Assembly (NCBI GenBank): GCA_029448655.1
Contig: JACCLO010000009.1
Location: forward strand, 744,001 to 808,000
Origin: Wolfiporia cocos
Taxonomy: Eukaryota > Basidiomycota > Agaricomycetes > Polyporales > Phaeolaceae
Length of the DNA: 64,000 bases
Reading direction: 5' to 3'
This document shows positions 1 to 9,416 of the stretch, one piece after another. Position numbers and translations under genes: made by a program. Every line of letters begins with the position of its first letter. Positions within the stretch are counted from its first letter, which is position 1. The notes below the pieces were generated by a model. The model was not told where the DNA came from. It ran no database searches and saw nothing but the letters and a program-made list of their open reading frames with translations.

Positions 1-62
1 GTTGGCAGATTAAGATAATTGACTGAAGTCCCTCCTGAGAGGCGTCAGGAAAATTCTTTTAA

Positions 63-415
63 TTATTTTGTGGCGTACTTAGCATTTATAGCCTTCCTAG
101 GTCCGTAGCGGTGACCCCGCGAAGCTTTGGTAGCAGCCACAGTTGTCGGGGCGGCTGAGGAATCGGAGGCGCTGGGCACTGGCATATCCGCTGAGGTTGC
201 ATTGTTTGTGGCCTCCGATTCTTGGATTGGGTCTTTGTCGCCTACATCGTGGACGACATCAGAAAAATTGCCATGGTATAAACAGACATGTACCTGGTTC
301 AGTTTGTGTGATGACGAGGGAACCTGTAAATAGAAACACTCAAAATATTGTAAAGCTGAAGAGGAAAAAATGACTTACCCGCATTTTCTTCGTTAGCTGT
401 GGTGGATGCGTCCAT
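63..415 (-). CDS. Small hypothetical protein, three exons, 81 aa
   Basis: I do not recognise this protein. Three minus-strand segments join in one frame: exon 1 415-379, exon 2 323-294, exon 3 241-63 with stop TAA. The introns (378-324, 55 bp, donor GTAAGT, acceptor TTTACAG; 293-242, 52 bp, donor GTACAT, acceptor GATGTAG) are both phase 1, and the joined length of 246 nt divides exactly by three, which is the main support. The product is rich in Ala, Ser and Thr and has a basic tail containing GHRYGPRKA, possibly a nuclear or RNA-binding tail, though that is inference. The ATG at 415 is the first in frame, but the frame stays open upstream to about 470, so this could be the 3' end of a longer gene. 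It lies downstream of the 894-aa gene on the same strand. Confidence 0.55.
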
Positions 416-750
416 TCTCGAACGCGTCGTGGCACCTCTTTGAGGCCGACTCCTACTCGTCGTGATTAGCGAAGAACAGGAAAGAAAAAAAACGTACAGA
501 GCTGATTTATTACAAGCGTACGCTCAAATATCAAGATTATATAATATCACTCAATGCTCGTTCCGGCTCGATGCTATTATCAAACTCGTAGGCTAATGGC
601 CGTAATGATCAAAACCAAGTCAAGATAAAGTAGGTCTAGATGGGCAGGCAGTCCGTATCTGTGTGTGCTGGGTATCGTATGCACTGGGTATCATTTCGTA
701 TCTATGGTATATTGTATACTGCTAAGATGAAGCATTGCTCGGCGCACAGC
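416..750. other. Intergenic spacer
   Basis: AT-rich spacer between two minus-strand genes. It should hold the 3' UTR of the upstream gene and the promoter of the small gene. I see no ORF or recognisable motif in it. Confidence 0.4.
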
Positions 751-3488
751 TCAAGCCGGTGCAGTGCCTACCACGATCGCTGGTGCACAGGGCGAGGGAT
801 ACGCGGTTCGCATCCCGTCCATGCCGACCTGCGCGGGTTGCAAGAGCGGCCATTCGCTGCTCCTGCCGCCGCGATTGCCAACATCAGCACCGACCTCGCA
901 CAACAGATGCAGGCTGTGCTCACCGTTTGTTTCCACCGTGCGCTCGGCTGCCTTGCGATGACGCTGTGCCGTGCGGCGCACACCCGCACGTCTGGTCGGA
1001 CGGCGTGGCTCCTCGAGCTTGAGCTCAACGCTGAATCTCTTCGGGGCGTCCTCGGCTGGTTCTTCCTCCTCAGCAACACGCTCCGCTGCCTTACGGTGGC
1101 GCCTCTTGGTGAGGTTCCCTCCCGCGCGCCGCGTCTTGTTGCGGCGCTGCCCGGACTGCGGTACGGCCTCGAAATCCAAAGTGTCGTCGCGGGCCTGGGC
1201 AGTCTGCACGTTGGATACATCACGAAGAGGCACGGGCGACGCGTCGGTGGAGGTAACCGATGCGGAGATGGAGACGGAGGCAGGCGAAGGCAAGGACGCG
1301 AATAGCTCAGGAGCGCTAGGACAGGCAACGTGAACCTGAGGAGGCGCGAAGAGCGGCTCATCGGCGCTAGGAATCTTGACTTGGGGGGGCGTGAAGAGCG
1401 GGGCATCGGAGCTGGGAACCTTGACCTGAGGCGGGGTGAAGAACGGGGCCTCTGAGCGAGGGACCTGGACCTGGGGCGGGACGAAGAGGGGCATGCCATA
1501 CGCGGCAAAAGAAGGCGCGTCCGAGCGGAGTGTGTCCTCCTGTGTGTAGTCCCAGCGTGTGGCTGGCTCGACTGCAGGGGGCGGAAGCTGCTCAAAGTTC
1601 TCGTAGGCGTCTGCAGCAAAGTGGCCATCAGTACCGAAGTGGGCGTCGTTGGTGTAGTGTGCGTTCGAGGCAAAGTCGTACGCAGAAGGCATCGCGATGT
1701 ACTGGTCGTCAGAATAGGGCGCGTTGGCGTACTGGTCATCGGCGTAATACTGCTCTTCGCAGGCCTGGGCGATGTACTCATCGCATTCGAAGGGCGCGAA
1801 GGGCATGCTCGCACCCTGGTCGGCGTAGGGAGCGGCACCGTACTGGTCGTCGGCATAGTGCTGCTCCTCGCAGGCCTGGGCAGTGTATTCATCACACTCG
1901 AAGGGAGCGAAGGGCATGCTTGCAACCTGGTGAGCGTCAGAGGTGGCATCGTGCTCGCCGTACGGGTTGCTCGTATGCATCGCATCGTACAGAGGGTCGG
2001 CGCCAAATCCGTAGTCCTCGGGCATCGCGATGTACTCATCGCCGCCTTCGCGTGGGACGAATGGCACGTCCGCATACGCGCTCGGGTCGAAGTCACGTAC
2101 GCACGGCTGCTCCTGCGTCTGCTCCTCCTCGCCAGGCCAGGTGTGCTTCGCCATCGGGTCGTCCTCGGAAGTAGTCGCGGCGAAAGTGGTCCAGTCCTGC
2201 ACGATGCGCACGCGCAGCCCAAGCGCGTGGTCGTGGAGCCACACGCGGAAGTGCGCGGCGGGGTCGTGTGGCGCGACGAGCGTGAGCACGACGAGCCCGT
2301 CCCATGGCGCGTCGCCATCCTCCGCGGTGGGGTGCGCGATGCGCATTCGGAACCAAACGGTTGGATCCGCCGCGTATGCGCCCTCGGGGCTGTCAGGAAG
2401 TCGTTCCTGCATCGAGTGCAGCATAGCGTGGTTGAGGATATGAAAGCGGGAGCAGAGCGCGGCAATGGCGGGCATGTCGGCGGGAGAGAGGTACCAGATT
2501 GTGTCGTCGTCTGCAGTGGAGATGGTGATCGGCGTGTGATCGGCGCCGCTGGGGATAGGAGCATATGTCGAGGGGAAGGTCGACAATGGTGTGTAGGCGA
2601 CGTGGGACGTCAAAAAGATCGATTCGGTCGGTGTGTTTGACGTCAGCTTGGTTGCGTAGTTTGTAGGGGACGGAGTGATGGGGGGGAGAGAAGAGGACGA
2701 CTCGGATATCGTTGGTGCCGGGGCTGGCGGTGTCGTAGAGGACACCCCGGCGAAGGTCCTCATGATAGATACCCAGTCTAGTAGAATACGGGTGGATACT
2801 GAAGAGACGATGCGCGCGGCTGGAGAGGGTGGGTCCACCGTGCAGCTGCGGTCGGTAGCGACTGTGACGGGCGGGCCACAGGTGCGAGATGTGTGGCGTG
2901 GGGGTGTTTGGGCGTCGGTGGTGGGGTCGAGAGGCGGAGCGGAGGTGACTGCGGGCACACAATGCTCAATATCCGCGGGTTTGTTATTGGAAGCGGCTTT
3001 GCCGTGGTAGGCTTGTTGTCTGAGTCGTTCTTGGATCTTGATTGGTGTGGATATCACCATCGATAAGGCTGTCCCGTGTCGAGGTATATTGATATGGTCG
3101 ACATGCGGTGGGCGTATGTCGGTGAAATCGGTGTCGGCTTTGCGCTGCACAGCCTGACGTGTCAAGCGGCTCCTTGTCTCGGACGAGTTGGCCTTGAGGA
3201 ATTATGCGTTAGTAGATGCTGGACAAGTCTATGCGACATGATCACCTTGCAAGGAACACCGACGCGCCATCTCAGCATACGCGCCGCCAAGATATTGATC
3301 AGCAAAATGCCAGCAACGATGCTGAGGAAGGAGATGGGACGAGAGACGACCCATGCGACGACGTCGCAGATGAAGTAAATAACCCGCGCGAGAGCTGCAT
3401 CGACAACATCGTCGAAGGCCGTCCGGCGCCGAGCGAGGTTGAGGATGAGCTGCTGGAGGTACAGGATGATGGACTCGAGGTGGAGCAT
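751..3488 (-). CDS. Membrane-anchored hypothetical protein with internal repeats, 894 aa, two exons
   Basis: Function unknown. Exon 1 is 3488-3246 (81 codons). A 53-bp phase-0 intron (3245-3193) has donor GTGATC, a perfect TACTAAC branch site and acceptor CTCAAG. Exon 2 runs 3192-751 and stays in frame. Residues about 33-70 form one or two hydrophobic segments (around VIYFICDVVAWVV and FLSIVAGILLINIL), so the protein is probably an N-terminally anchored membrane protein. The remainder is low complexity: two copies of a 37-residue block containing SMPFAPFECDEY, four copies of a 15-residue PPQVKVP block, then a basic, Arg-rich tail with RRHRKAAER repeated. An alternative 3' end is possible: a candidate 61-bp intron (donor GTGAGC after ETNG, acceptor GGCGGCAG) would move the stop to about 768. 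Long open frames on the other strand here are compositional shadows. Confidence 0.7.
1329..1935 (-). repeat. In-frame coding tandem repeats of the 894-aa protein
   Basis: Two repeat arrays lie inside the large minus-strand gene. At about 1329-1500 a 45-bp unit encoding PLFTPPQVKVPSSDA is present four times with small changes. At about 1700-1935 a 111-bp unit is present twice, encoding a block that starts SMPFAPFECDEY and ends in DDQY-rich acidic and aromatic sequence. The units are multiples of three, so copy number can change without breaking the frame, as in many fungal surface or scaffold proteins. Confidence 0.75.
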
Positions 3489-3607
3489 GGTAATGAGTGT
3501 AACGCTGAGATGCTTCGATGCAGATGGCGGTACTGGTTCAGCTTGGGGAAGGCAGCGAAGCTTGGGCAGTCATTTATGTCTTCTAGCGGAGGCTGACATG
3601 GATGCAT

Positions 3608-3642
3608 TGAGGACGACATGACATGATGACATGTCGTCCTCA
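3608..3642. repeat. Perfect hairpin with 13-bp arms
   Basis: The arms TGAGGACGACATG and CATGTCGTCCTCA are exact reverse complements around a 9-nt loop (3621-3629). The site lies about 120 bp upstream of the ATG of the 894-aa gene and is not part of any ORF I accept. It could be a promoter-proximal operator or a footprint of an excised element; I cannot choose between these. Confidence 0.8.
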
Positions 3643-3886
3643 GCCTCAACATGTCTGCCTCCCGATCGATCGCTGTCTATGCACTGCCGATCTGACGTTA
3701 CACAGGCGATAATTATTGCATGGAGATACTGCGAGATTCGTAACCGACAGCTCGTACAGCGCCCGTGTAGGGGTGAGACCAAAGGCGATCCTTCGGGTTC
3801 AAATGCGATGGGAAGTTATGTGTTACAAAGCACGGCCCTAGCAAACATACAATCAGCATCAGCGAAACACGAGAAAGTAGATAAGC
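3643..3886. other. Intergenic spacer ending in a 9-bp target-site duplication
   Basis: No gene is seen. Bases 3878-3886 (TAGATAAGC) are the left copy of the direct repeat that flanks the inverted-repeat element; the right copy is 4683-4691. Confidence 0.6.
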
Positions 3887-4682
3887 TAGTCTCGATCAGA
3901 CGTTCTGCCAGCGCACGTGCTGCTCGGGAGCACCCGAGCGGAGATCGAAAAACTGAAGACAAAGCGCGCTGGCGGAACGTCTGGTGGATTTCGATGGGGC
4001 GGATGTAGGTGACCCCCGTCTCGTGATCGCGAGGCGGGCGTCTACACGTCTACGCATCGCGCAAAGTCGATGGCACGCTAACGACTTTGGAACACGTTAG
4101 CACCCTGCCCTGTCGTAGAAGTATTCTATGGATTTTTAATCAATACAATGGATAATCCTGCCGATAACGGTAATCTTTTCGACTATGAAGACGACGAAGA
4201 CGGGCTGAAGGAGCATGTTAAACCAGTTCGAAGACGCCGCATCAAGATCGTACGCGACGGCTACGCAATGCTCTCGATGAATCAGGCGATATAGCTCCAA
4301 GCTGGTCTTACTGATACTAGCATATATGGACTCCAAAGATTTAGACTTGCCACTGTTTTTATAAGCTGCTTCGCGGGCTGCCTTCAGTAATACGTCGAAA
4401 TGCTTGTTGTCGAGATCATAGATAGTCTGCAAAAATGGCTTGCGAGGTATTCTATTGGCATGTATGTGCTAGAATACAGCGAGCGTGCGGCGGCGTATTG
4501 ATCACAATTCGGGGAGGACGCGTAGATGCATAGCCTCGTGGTCACGGGATAGGGTCACCTACATCCGCCCTAGCAAAATCCGCCAGACGCTCTACAGCGG
4601 TTCGTTGTCTTCGGTTTTTCGATCTCCGCTCGGCTGTGTCCGTGGCGCAGCCACACCGCTGTAGAGCGTCTGATCGAGACTA
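3887..4682. mobile_element. Non-autonomous TIR DNA transposon, 9-bp TSD (Mutator-like), 796 bp
   Basis: The ends are inverted repeats: TAGTCTCGATCAGACG at 3887-3902 is exactly matched by the complement at 4667-4682, and similarity continues about 150 bp inward on each side, including the shared inner blocks CGAGCGGAGATCGAAAAAC and GGGCGGATGTAGGTGACCC. The element is flanked by TAGATAAGC at 3878-3886 and 4683-4691. A 9-bp duplication with long TIRs is the hallmark of Mutator-like (MULE) elements; no transposase is encoded, so it would be non-autonomous. Each TIR holds an 18-bp hairpin (3897-3914 with 3966-3983; 4584-4601 with 4655-4672) whose sequence differs between the ends while pairing is kept. 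The only internal ORF (4136-4432, minus, 98 aa) resembles nothing I know and may be chance. Confidence 0.8.
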
Positions 4683-4782
4683 TAGATAAGCATAGATAAG
4701 CGTCGTCAGTCTTGTAAACATAGTCAGACTGATATAGGCCGATAAAATATGTTTTGTATTTTGACATTTTGGAAAATACCGG

Positions 4783-4899
4783 GGCATCTGGTAAATTGTT
4801 GCAAAGTCGAGGGTGGCATCTGGTGAATACTTGCAAAGTTGCAGAGGCATCTGGTGAGTAATTGCAAAGTTGAGGAGGCATCTGGTGAGTTGTTGCCAA
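4783..4899. repeat. Tandem repeat, about 31 bp, nearly four copies
   Basis: The motif GGCATCTGGTGA followed by about eight variable bases and TTGCAAAGT recurs at a 31-32 bp spacing, with the last copy truncated. It lies just outside LTR C. The reverse strand reads as a repetitive THQMP-like peptide but shows no sign of a gene. Confidence 0.8.
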
Positions 4900-4946
4900 T
4901 CACCCACCAGTTTCCGGGCCTGCTGGGGCAGACACCTGAGGCCATC

Positions 4947-5576
4947 TGACACAAGCGCTATCTCAAGCAACTACTCAGGGGAATATTACTCGCGTGGAAG
5001 CGTATTCCTAGTCTGAGGCTACTCAAGGCAACAAAGGCCAAGACGAGTCTGGGGTGCTCCCTGCTCGTCTGGCTGGTATATATGCTCGTAGTGTCACAGA
5101 TAATGCGAAAGCATAATATCATAGACGTTACGGAGCAATAACTAGGGTACATTACCCGTATGTGGCGCCGGCATACATGGCCTACACCATAGAGTGTCTA
5201 ATAGGCGCCGAGCGTGGGAATATGAACTGCAGATATAGCTGGACCCTCGATAGCAGCATGAGCTGTTATCGTAGCCCTTTTGGGGGAGTGGCTATTATGC
5301 CACTCATAAGCACGTTGCATTGGGTCCGCAGCGCGTCTTGTGATACGTAGGCTGTTTGTACATGTTTGGCTACTATACAGTATTACGTAAGCTGATAGAC
5401 CGTTTAGAGTATGGTAAACCCTATCGTAGGTGTAGAGCCACAACAAGGGTGTCCGGGGTCTGTGTAAGCATGTGTGGGGTGTTCGGGGTCCTTGCACGTG
5501 ATGCATAGGCGGGCGCTTAGATAAGATAAGGGTTGTCCCTAGTCGCAAGCTAGTTGGAGAAAATCGGCTTGTGACA
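4947..5576 (-). mobile_element. LTR of element C (3' LTR, 630 bp)
   Basis: On the minus strand the sequence begins TGTCACAAG at 5576, directly after a polypurine tract (GAAGAGGGGGTAC, 5589-5577), and ends TTGTGTCA at 4947. Element B has the same arrangement: GAAGAGGGGGTAA, then TGTCACAG at the LTR start and GTGTCA at its end. A TATATA box lies at about 5083-5078, followed by an inverted repeat (CAGACGAG with CTCGTCTTG). These points make it a 3' LTR of a Gypsy element related to, but not the same as, B. The matching 5' LTR is not in the window. Confidence 0.75.
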
Positions 5577-5831
5577 GTACCCCCTCTTCTAGCTGCGTGT
5601 CCCCACGCACAGCAATCACTTTGTACATAGTTTGGTCAACATGGCACGGGTGGTCTACGGTCTTCTTGCAAATGTGTGGGTTTGCGAGTTGGAGAGTGTT
5701 TAGAACCGGGTAGATCCAGTATCCTTTTGATTCAGGTATAGTGGATTCTATCAGCTGTCCGACTTGTATTCCGTATTGTACGACCCGTGTGCGTGGATGA
5801 GAAAACCAGAAGTTACGAGCGACGAGCTTCT
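5577..5831 (-). pseudogene. 3' internal end of element C, truncated at element A
   Basis: The minus-strand frame is open here and runs into LTR C (stop at 5539), with the polypurine tract inside the frame. The product contains YGIQVGQLIE and GYWIYPVLN and matches no domain I recognise. Its 5' part is missing: the frame continues upstream only into the LTR of element A, which is unrelated. I take it as the last coding remnant of element C, cut off by A or by a later rearrangement. Confidence 0.5.
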
Positions 5832-7020
5832 TGTTACGGGTCGAATACCCGTTCGTATATTCGAGTCGCGAATATAGATCGTTCTTCTGCACGTAGGCAC
5901 GTCGCCGTGTCACGGTTAATTCACGTGACTCCATATTGCCATACGCCGGGGTCGAACTCACGTATCTACGTCCCCCTATCACATGATCTCCCCTATGGTC
6001 ACCTGACTTATAGATTAGTGTACATGTACACAGCGGCTATCTTATCTACCAGCGTCGTTCTGGGGCGCTCAGCGTAGGGGCCACCTTTAGGGTGGCCTTA
6101 GCAGCAGTGTTGTCACATCATGTATATAGTCTGTAGCGTTCTGAGGAAGAGTCCTCAGAACAGTTATTGTAACGTTGGGGCGTGTCCCTCTTACTCAACC
6201 TCTCCTCTGCGTGCCTCCTAGGACGACCAACGTTCGAGAGCCTCTGCCCTATATCCTCGCGCTAGCCTGTGGTTCCCCTCTGGCAGTATCGTACGCGACG
6301 TCAGCAGGACCATACCCCGTGTTAGCCAACGGTGCTGGTAGGCCTCAATGGGCCGTAGACCCAGAGTGAGTCTGTGTCACGCCGTATGCAAGGCAAATAC
6401 TCGTTAGATGCCTTCGGGTCCTAAGTGAAGTCCTTAGGAGATCGGTTAATATCCAATACGCGTTAGAGGATATAATCTGTTCAAGTGCGAGTCGAATAGA
6501 ATATAAGACTCGCCTAAGTCCGAGAAGTCAGTGTGCACTTCGAGGACTTGGTCGTTTGGTTGCTCGAGTGAGAAATACTGAGCGTAGTTTCCTACGTTTG
6601 AGAACGAGTATAAGACTTCTTGTACAAATACAACAAGGTTGAGCTGAAGGGCTTCGACAATAAGTACATGAGCTTTTATACTACGCTAAGTTTCAGGGGT
6701 CAAGTTCGTCCCAGATGTCACCACTACTATCTACGCTATAGTACCAGACGTTTGATAAGTATGTAGTGATATGTCTGAAACGATAGATAGAAATGATGAT
6801 GGCGGTTGAACGCCATCTGTCAGCTAACGAATGATAAACATGAAACAGGGACAGGGTTGGATCTGTCAAAAGTGAAACACGCCCTACATGCTAATACAAC
6901 TGGGGATGCGCCCAGTAGAGTCACGAGTAGCCAGGGGGTTGGTTGCGCAACAAGTCCCTGTATTGTATTCGCCCGGTGGTGAGTTCTGTCGATATTCGAA
7001 AAATTAAAATAACCGTAACA
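5832..7020 (-). repeat. 3' LTR of element A, split by a solo LTR
   Basis: Starts TGTTACGG and ends CCGTAACA. Removal of 5908-6379 plus one copy of CGCCG restores about 712 bp, matching the 710-bp LTR at 24033-24742. In this copy the self-priming sequence reads AAGGTTGAGCT on the plus strand, where the other LTR has AAGGTCGAGCT, a CpG transition. Confidence 0.95.
5908..6379 (+). mobile_element. Solo LTR (472 bp) inserted in the LTR of element A
   Basis: The insert begins TGTCACGG and ends CTGTGTCA, and is flanked by CGCCG on both sides (5903-5907 and 6380-6384), a 5-bp target duplication as made by Gypsy integrases. The other LTR of element A reads straight through this point. A TATATAG box at about 6123 is followed by a hairpin (GTTCTGAGG with CCTCAGAAC). 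The termini resemble those of element B (TGTCAC, GTCTGTGTCA), so it is a related family in plus orientation. Recombination between its two LTRs would have removed the interior. Confidence 0.9.
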
Positions 7021-7032
7021 TCAGCCCCTCCC
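7021..7032 (-). promoter_or_regulatory. Polypurine tract of element A
   Basis: On the minus strand GGGAGGGGCTGA lies directly before the 3' LTR start. This is the expected place and composition for the RNase H-resistant plus-strand primer. Confidence 0.7.
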
Positions 7033-7074
7033 TAGGCATTCATCGGCCCCGACGAATTCTCCAAGTTCCCTCCC

Positions 7075-8121
7075 TCAGAGTGCCTCGGCGTCCTGTTCGT
7101 TGTAGATGTTGCCGTTCCCGCTGAGGAACGGGGTCGTAGGAGTTCGCCATACGAAGTGTTGGCGGCATTCATTCTGTTGATGACCTGGTTGATTGAGCCC
7201 ACAAGTTCTGCAAATATAGTTGGGGCAGTCGAGGACCCAGTGGTTGGCTGAACCACATTGTCGACACGGTTGCTCTGGTGAGGGCTTTGCTGGTACCCGT
7301 AAGGAAGGGATATCGCGGAGGTATTCGTTGTGTTGATACCTCCAATGGTGTGCGGCTCGATGAAGGTTCCGCGCCGCCCATGTGGGTAGGGAGGCGGTGT
7401 CTCGTTCGTGTTCCCTTGCACCTCGCTCAAACTCCTCGCGGGTAATGCTCTGCACTGAAGGAGATCGTCGAATAGGCGGCGTGCTATTCGCTCTTCGCTG
7501 TCGCGCTGGGGTAGCCCTAGGGCTCGTCGGGCGTGCAGGTGGTTCACGTCTCCTGTTGCTTCCCACACCAGGAATACGCGGCGTCGAGTCTCTAGCTCCT
7601 GTTCGTCGGGCTCTCTGAGTCTCGGTAGGCAATGGAAATAATACTCGATCGCGTTCCATAAAATCAAACGGCCTTGCAACTCGGCGTCGTTCGTCGGTGG
7701 TGAAAAAGCGGGCGGGTCGATTGGGAGTAGTGTGCTCGCGATCCTCGAAGTTGTTGAGTGCATGTCGTAGTCAGGCCGTCGTGGTGGCGGCCAATCGGTC
7801 GATAAGTCTGTCGGTGAGTAGCTCGAGTCCCTCTCTCTGCGCTCTGATCTGCCCCTCCATTCGGACGAGGTCCTCGGTGATATTCTGGTACGAGCTGTAG
7901 ATATGGGTGAGGTCCTGCGCGATGTCGAAGAGGGCCGTCCAGCCATCGGCTCGGCCAGCAAAAGGTCCCTCGGCCCTGTACCAGAGGAGGGCGTGTCTGA
8001 TCTGCAGATGTTGGGGGGAGTACCTCCTCGGCGGCGTACCTCTCGGTCGTCCTTCCCGGCAACCCGTGTCGCTGTGGGGGGTCGTGGCGCGACGAGGGAG
8101 TTGGTGGCGAGTCATCGACAT
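7075..8121 (-). pseudogene. Element A third ORF: coiled-coil and zinc-knuckle protein, one TGA stop
   Basis: Function unknown; the gene sits where retroviruses have env but shows no envelope features. The frame opens at ATG 8121 (next ATG 8115), overlapping the pol stop at 8112-8114 in an ATGA arrangement that suggests termination-reinitiation. A helical, probably coiled-coil region (around HIYSSYQNITEDLVRMEGQ) comes first, then an Arg/Pro-rich stretch, then two CCHC-type knuckles: CRQCGSANHWVLDC (CX2CX4HX4C) and CRTCGLNQPGHQQNEC (CX2CX6HX4C). The frame is broken once by TGA at 7771-7773, which a CGA to TGA change explains; both flanks share the frame. A second long frame (7961-7032) overlaps it. 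The product may be a nucleic-acid-binding accessory or a gag-derived copy. Confidence 0.65.
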
Positions 8122-9416
8122 ATTATTACTGTTCGGCTTTCGAGTGTCGGGGTTGCTCTGACTCGCATTTGGTGGTAGCTTTTTATCAACTCTTTGGAAT
8201 GCTCCAAGTTCGCCTCGTCTTCCCATGAGTTGTCGGCCGTGGCATAGCCTTTCCACTTGACGAAGTATTGATGCTTTTTTCTTTGCCATCTGTCAGCCAA
8301 GATGGCTTCGACTTCGTATTCTTCTTGTCCCTTGATGATATCAGGTGGCGGCCGTAGGTAATTGGGTCCGTGTACCCTTGTTTCTTTGAATGGTTTTAGT
8401 AAAGCAGCGTGGAAGACCGGATGAATTCTCCAATTTGCCGGTAACTGCAGCCGGTATGTCGTGGGTCCCATCTTTTCTGTGATGGTGAAGGGTCCTTCTC
8501 TTTTTGGTGCCAGTTTGTTCGATTCATAGGGGATCGTTAGGTTCTTGGCGTCGAGCCAGACCTTATCCCCTTTTTCAAGCTTCGGCAGTTCTCTGAGGAA
8601 CCGCCCTGCCATTCTTTTCTGGGCTAATTCATGTGCGATGAATGCCATTTTTCGCGCCTCTTTGATCTTCTTGATCCTGTCGACAGCTGCCGGGACGTTC
8701 CCTACTCTGTCATAGTCTGGGAATCCTCTCAGGACGTATCCTAGGATTATTTCAAGTGGCACTGGTTGGTTTTCGGTCCGTCTGGTGTTGTGCGCAAATT
8801 CGACGTCAGGCAGTCGTTGTACCCATTGGAAAGGGTCGTTCATGCAATAGATACGAAGGTATACTTCGATCTGTTGGTTCATCCTTTCCGTTTGTCCGTC
8901 TGTCTGGGGATGGTATGCTGTACTCATCGCTGACTCTGTCCCCTGTAGTTTGCATAATTCCTTGAAAAGCTTCGATGCAAACTGCGGTCCTCTGTCTGAA
9001 ATGATATTTCGGGGGATGCCATATAGCGAATAGATCTTTTGGTGGAATATCTCCGCCGCCCCTTCGCTGGTAATCGTTTTGTCGCATGGGGTGAGAGAGA
9101 TTGCCTTGGATAGGCCATGGTCGACGATCACCATCATTGAATCATATTTTCCCACTCTTGGCAGGTCGGTGACGAAGTCGACCGAACATTGTGAGAAGGG
9201 GAGGGCGTCTTCTCGTGTCGGTATCGGTTGTAGTGGGGGTTTGATCGGATCCCTATCAGGTTTCATCTGTTGACAGATTGCACAGCCCCGGACATATTCC
9301 GCTATCATTGTTCTCATGTCAGGCCACCAAAAGTGGGTCGTAACCTGTACTGTTGTACCCCAGATCCCAGGGTGTCCGGCCGGGATCGTGTCGTGGTATT
9401 TTGAGATGACGTCCCG
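8112..9416 (-). pseudogene. Element A integrase and chromodomain
   Basis: This is the integrase end of pol, which inserts the cDNA into nuclear chromatin. The HHCC zinc-binding region is split: the His pair is in KYHDTIPAGHPG near the start and the Cys pair is CAICQQMK. The catalytic triad is visible: Asp in QCSVDFVTDL, Asp in ISDRGPQF, Glu in TDGQTERMNQ. A GPF/Y-like segment follows (REGPFTITEKMGPTTYRL), then a chromodomain (EEYEVEAILADRW, then YFVKWKGYATADNSWE), which in chromoviruses directs integration to modified histones. The segment is separated from upstream pol by TGA at 9417-9419 (CTT TGA CGG). From ATG 9317 on, the frame is intact. Confidence 0.9.

Noticed and set aside
768..2564. 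598-codon minus-strand frame overlapping the 894-aa gene
   Set aside because: It is a frame shadow: Arg/Ser/Pro-rich composition and no repeats in register, whereas the repeat units are in the other frame. Only its last few codons might be used if a late intron exists.
1621..2640. 339-codon plus-strand ORF
   Set aside because: Antisense shadow of the 894-aa gene with Val/Gly/Arg bias and no domain.
3781..3850. GGGTTCAAAT, like a tRNA B box
   Set aside because: No A box or cloverleaf could be folded around it.
4136..4432. 98-aa ORF inside the TIR element as a transposase
   Set aside because: Far too short, with no DDE-type motif or resemblance to a transposase.
5539..5982. 147-codon minus-strand ORF as one gene
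   Set aside because: Its first 50 codons lie in the LTR of element A and in the solo LTR; only the part below 5832 belongs to element C.
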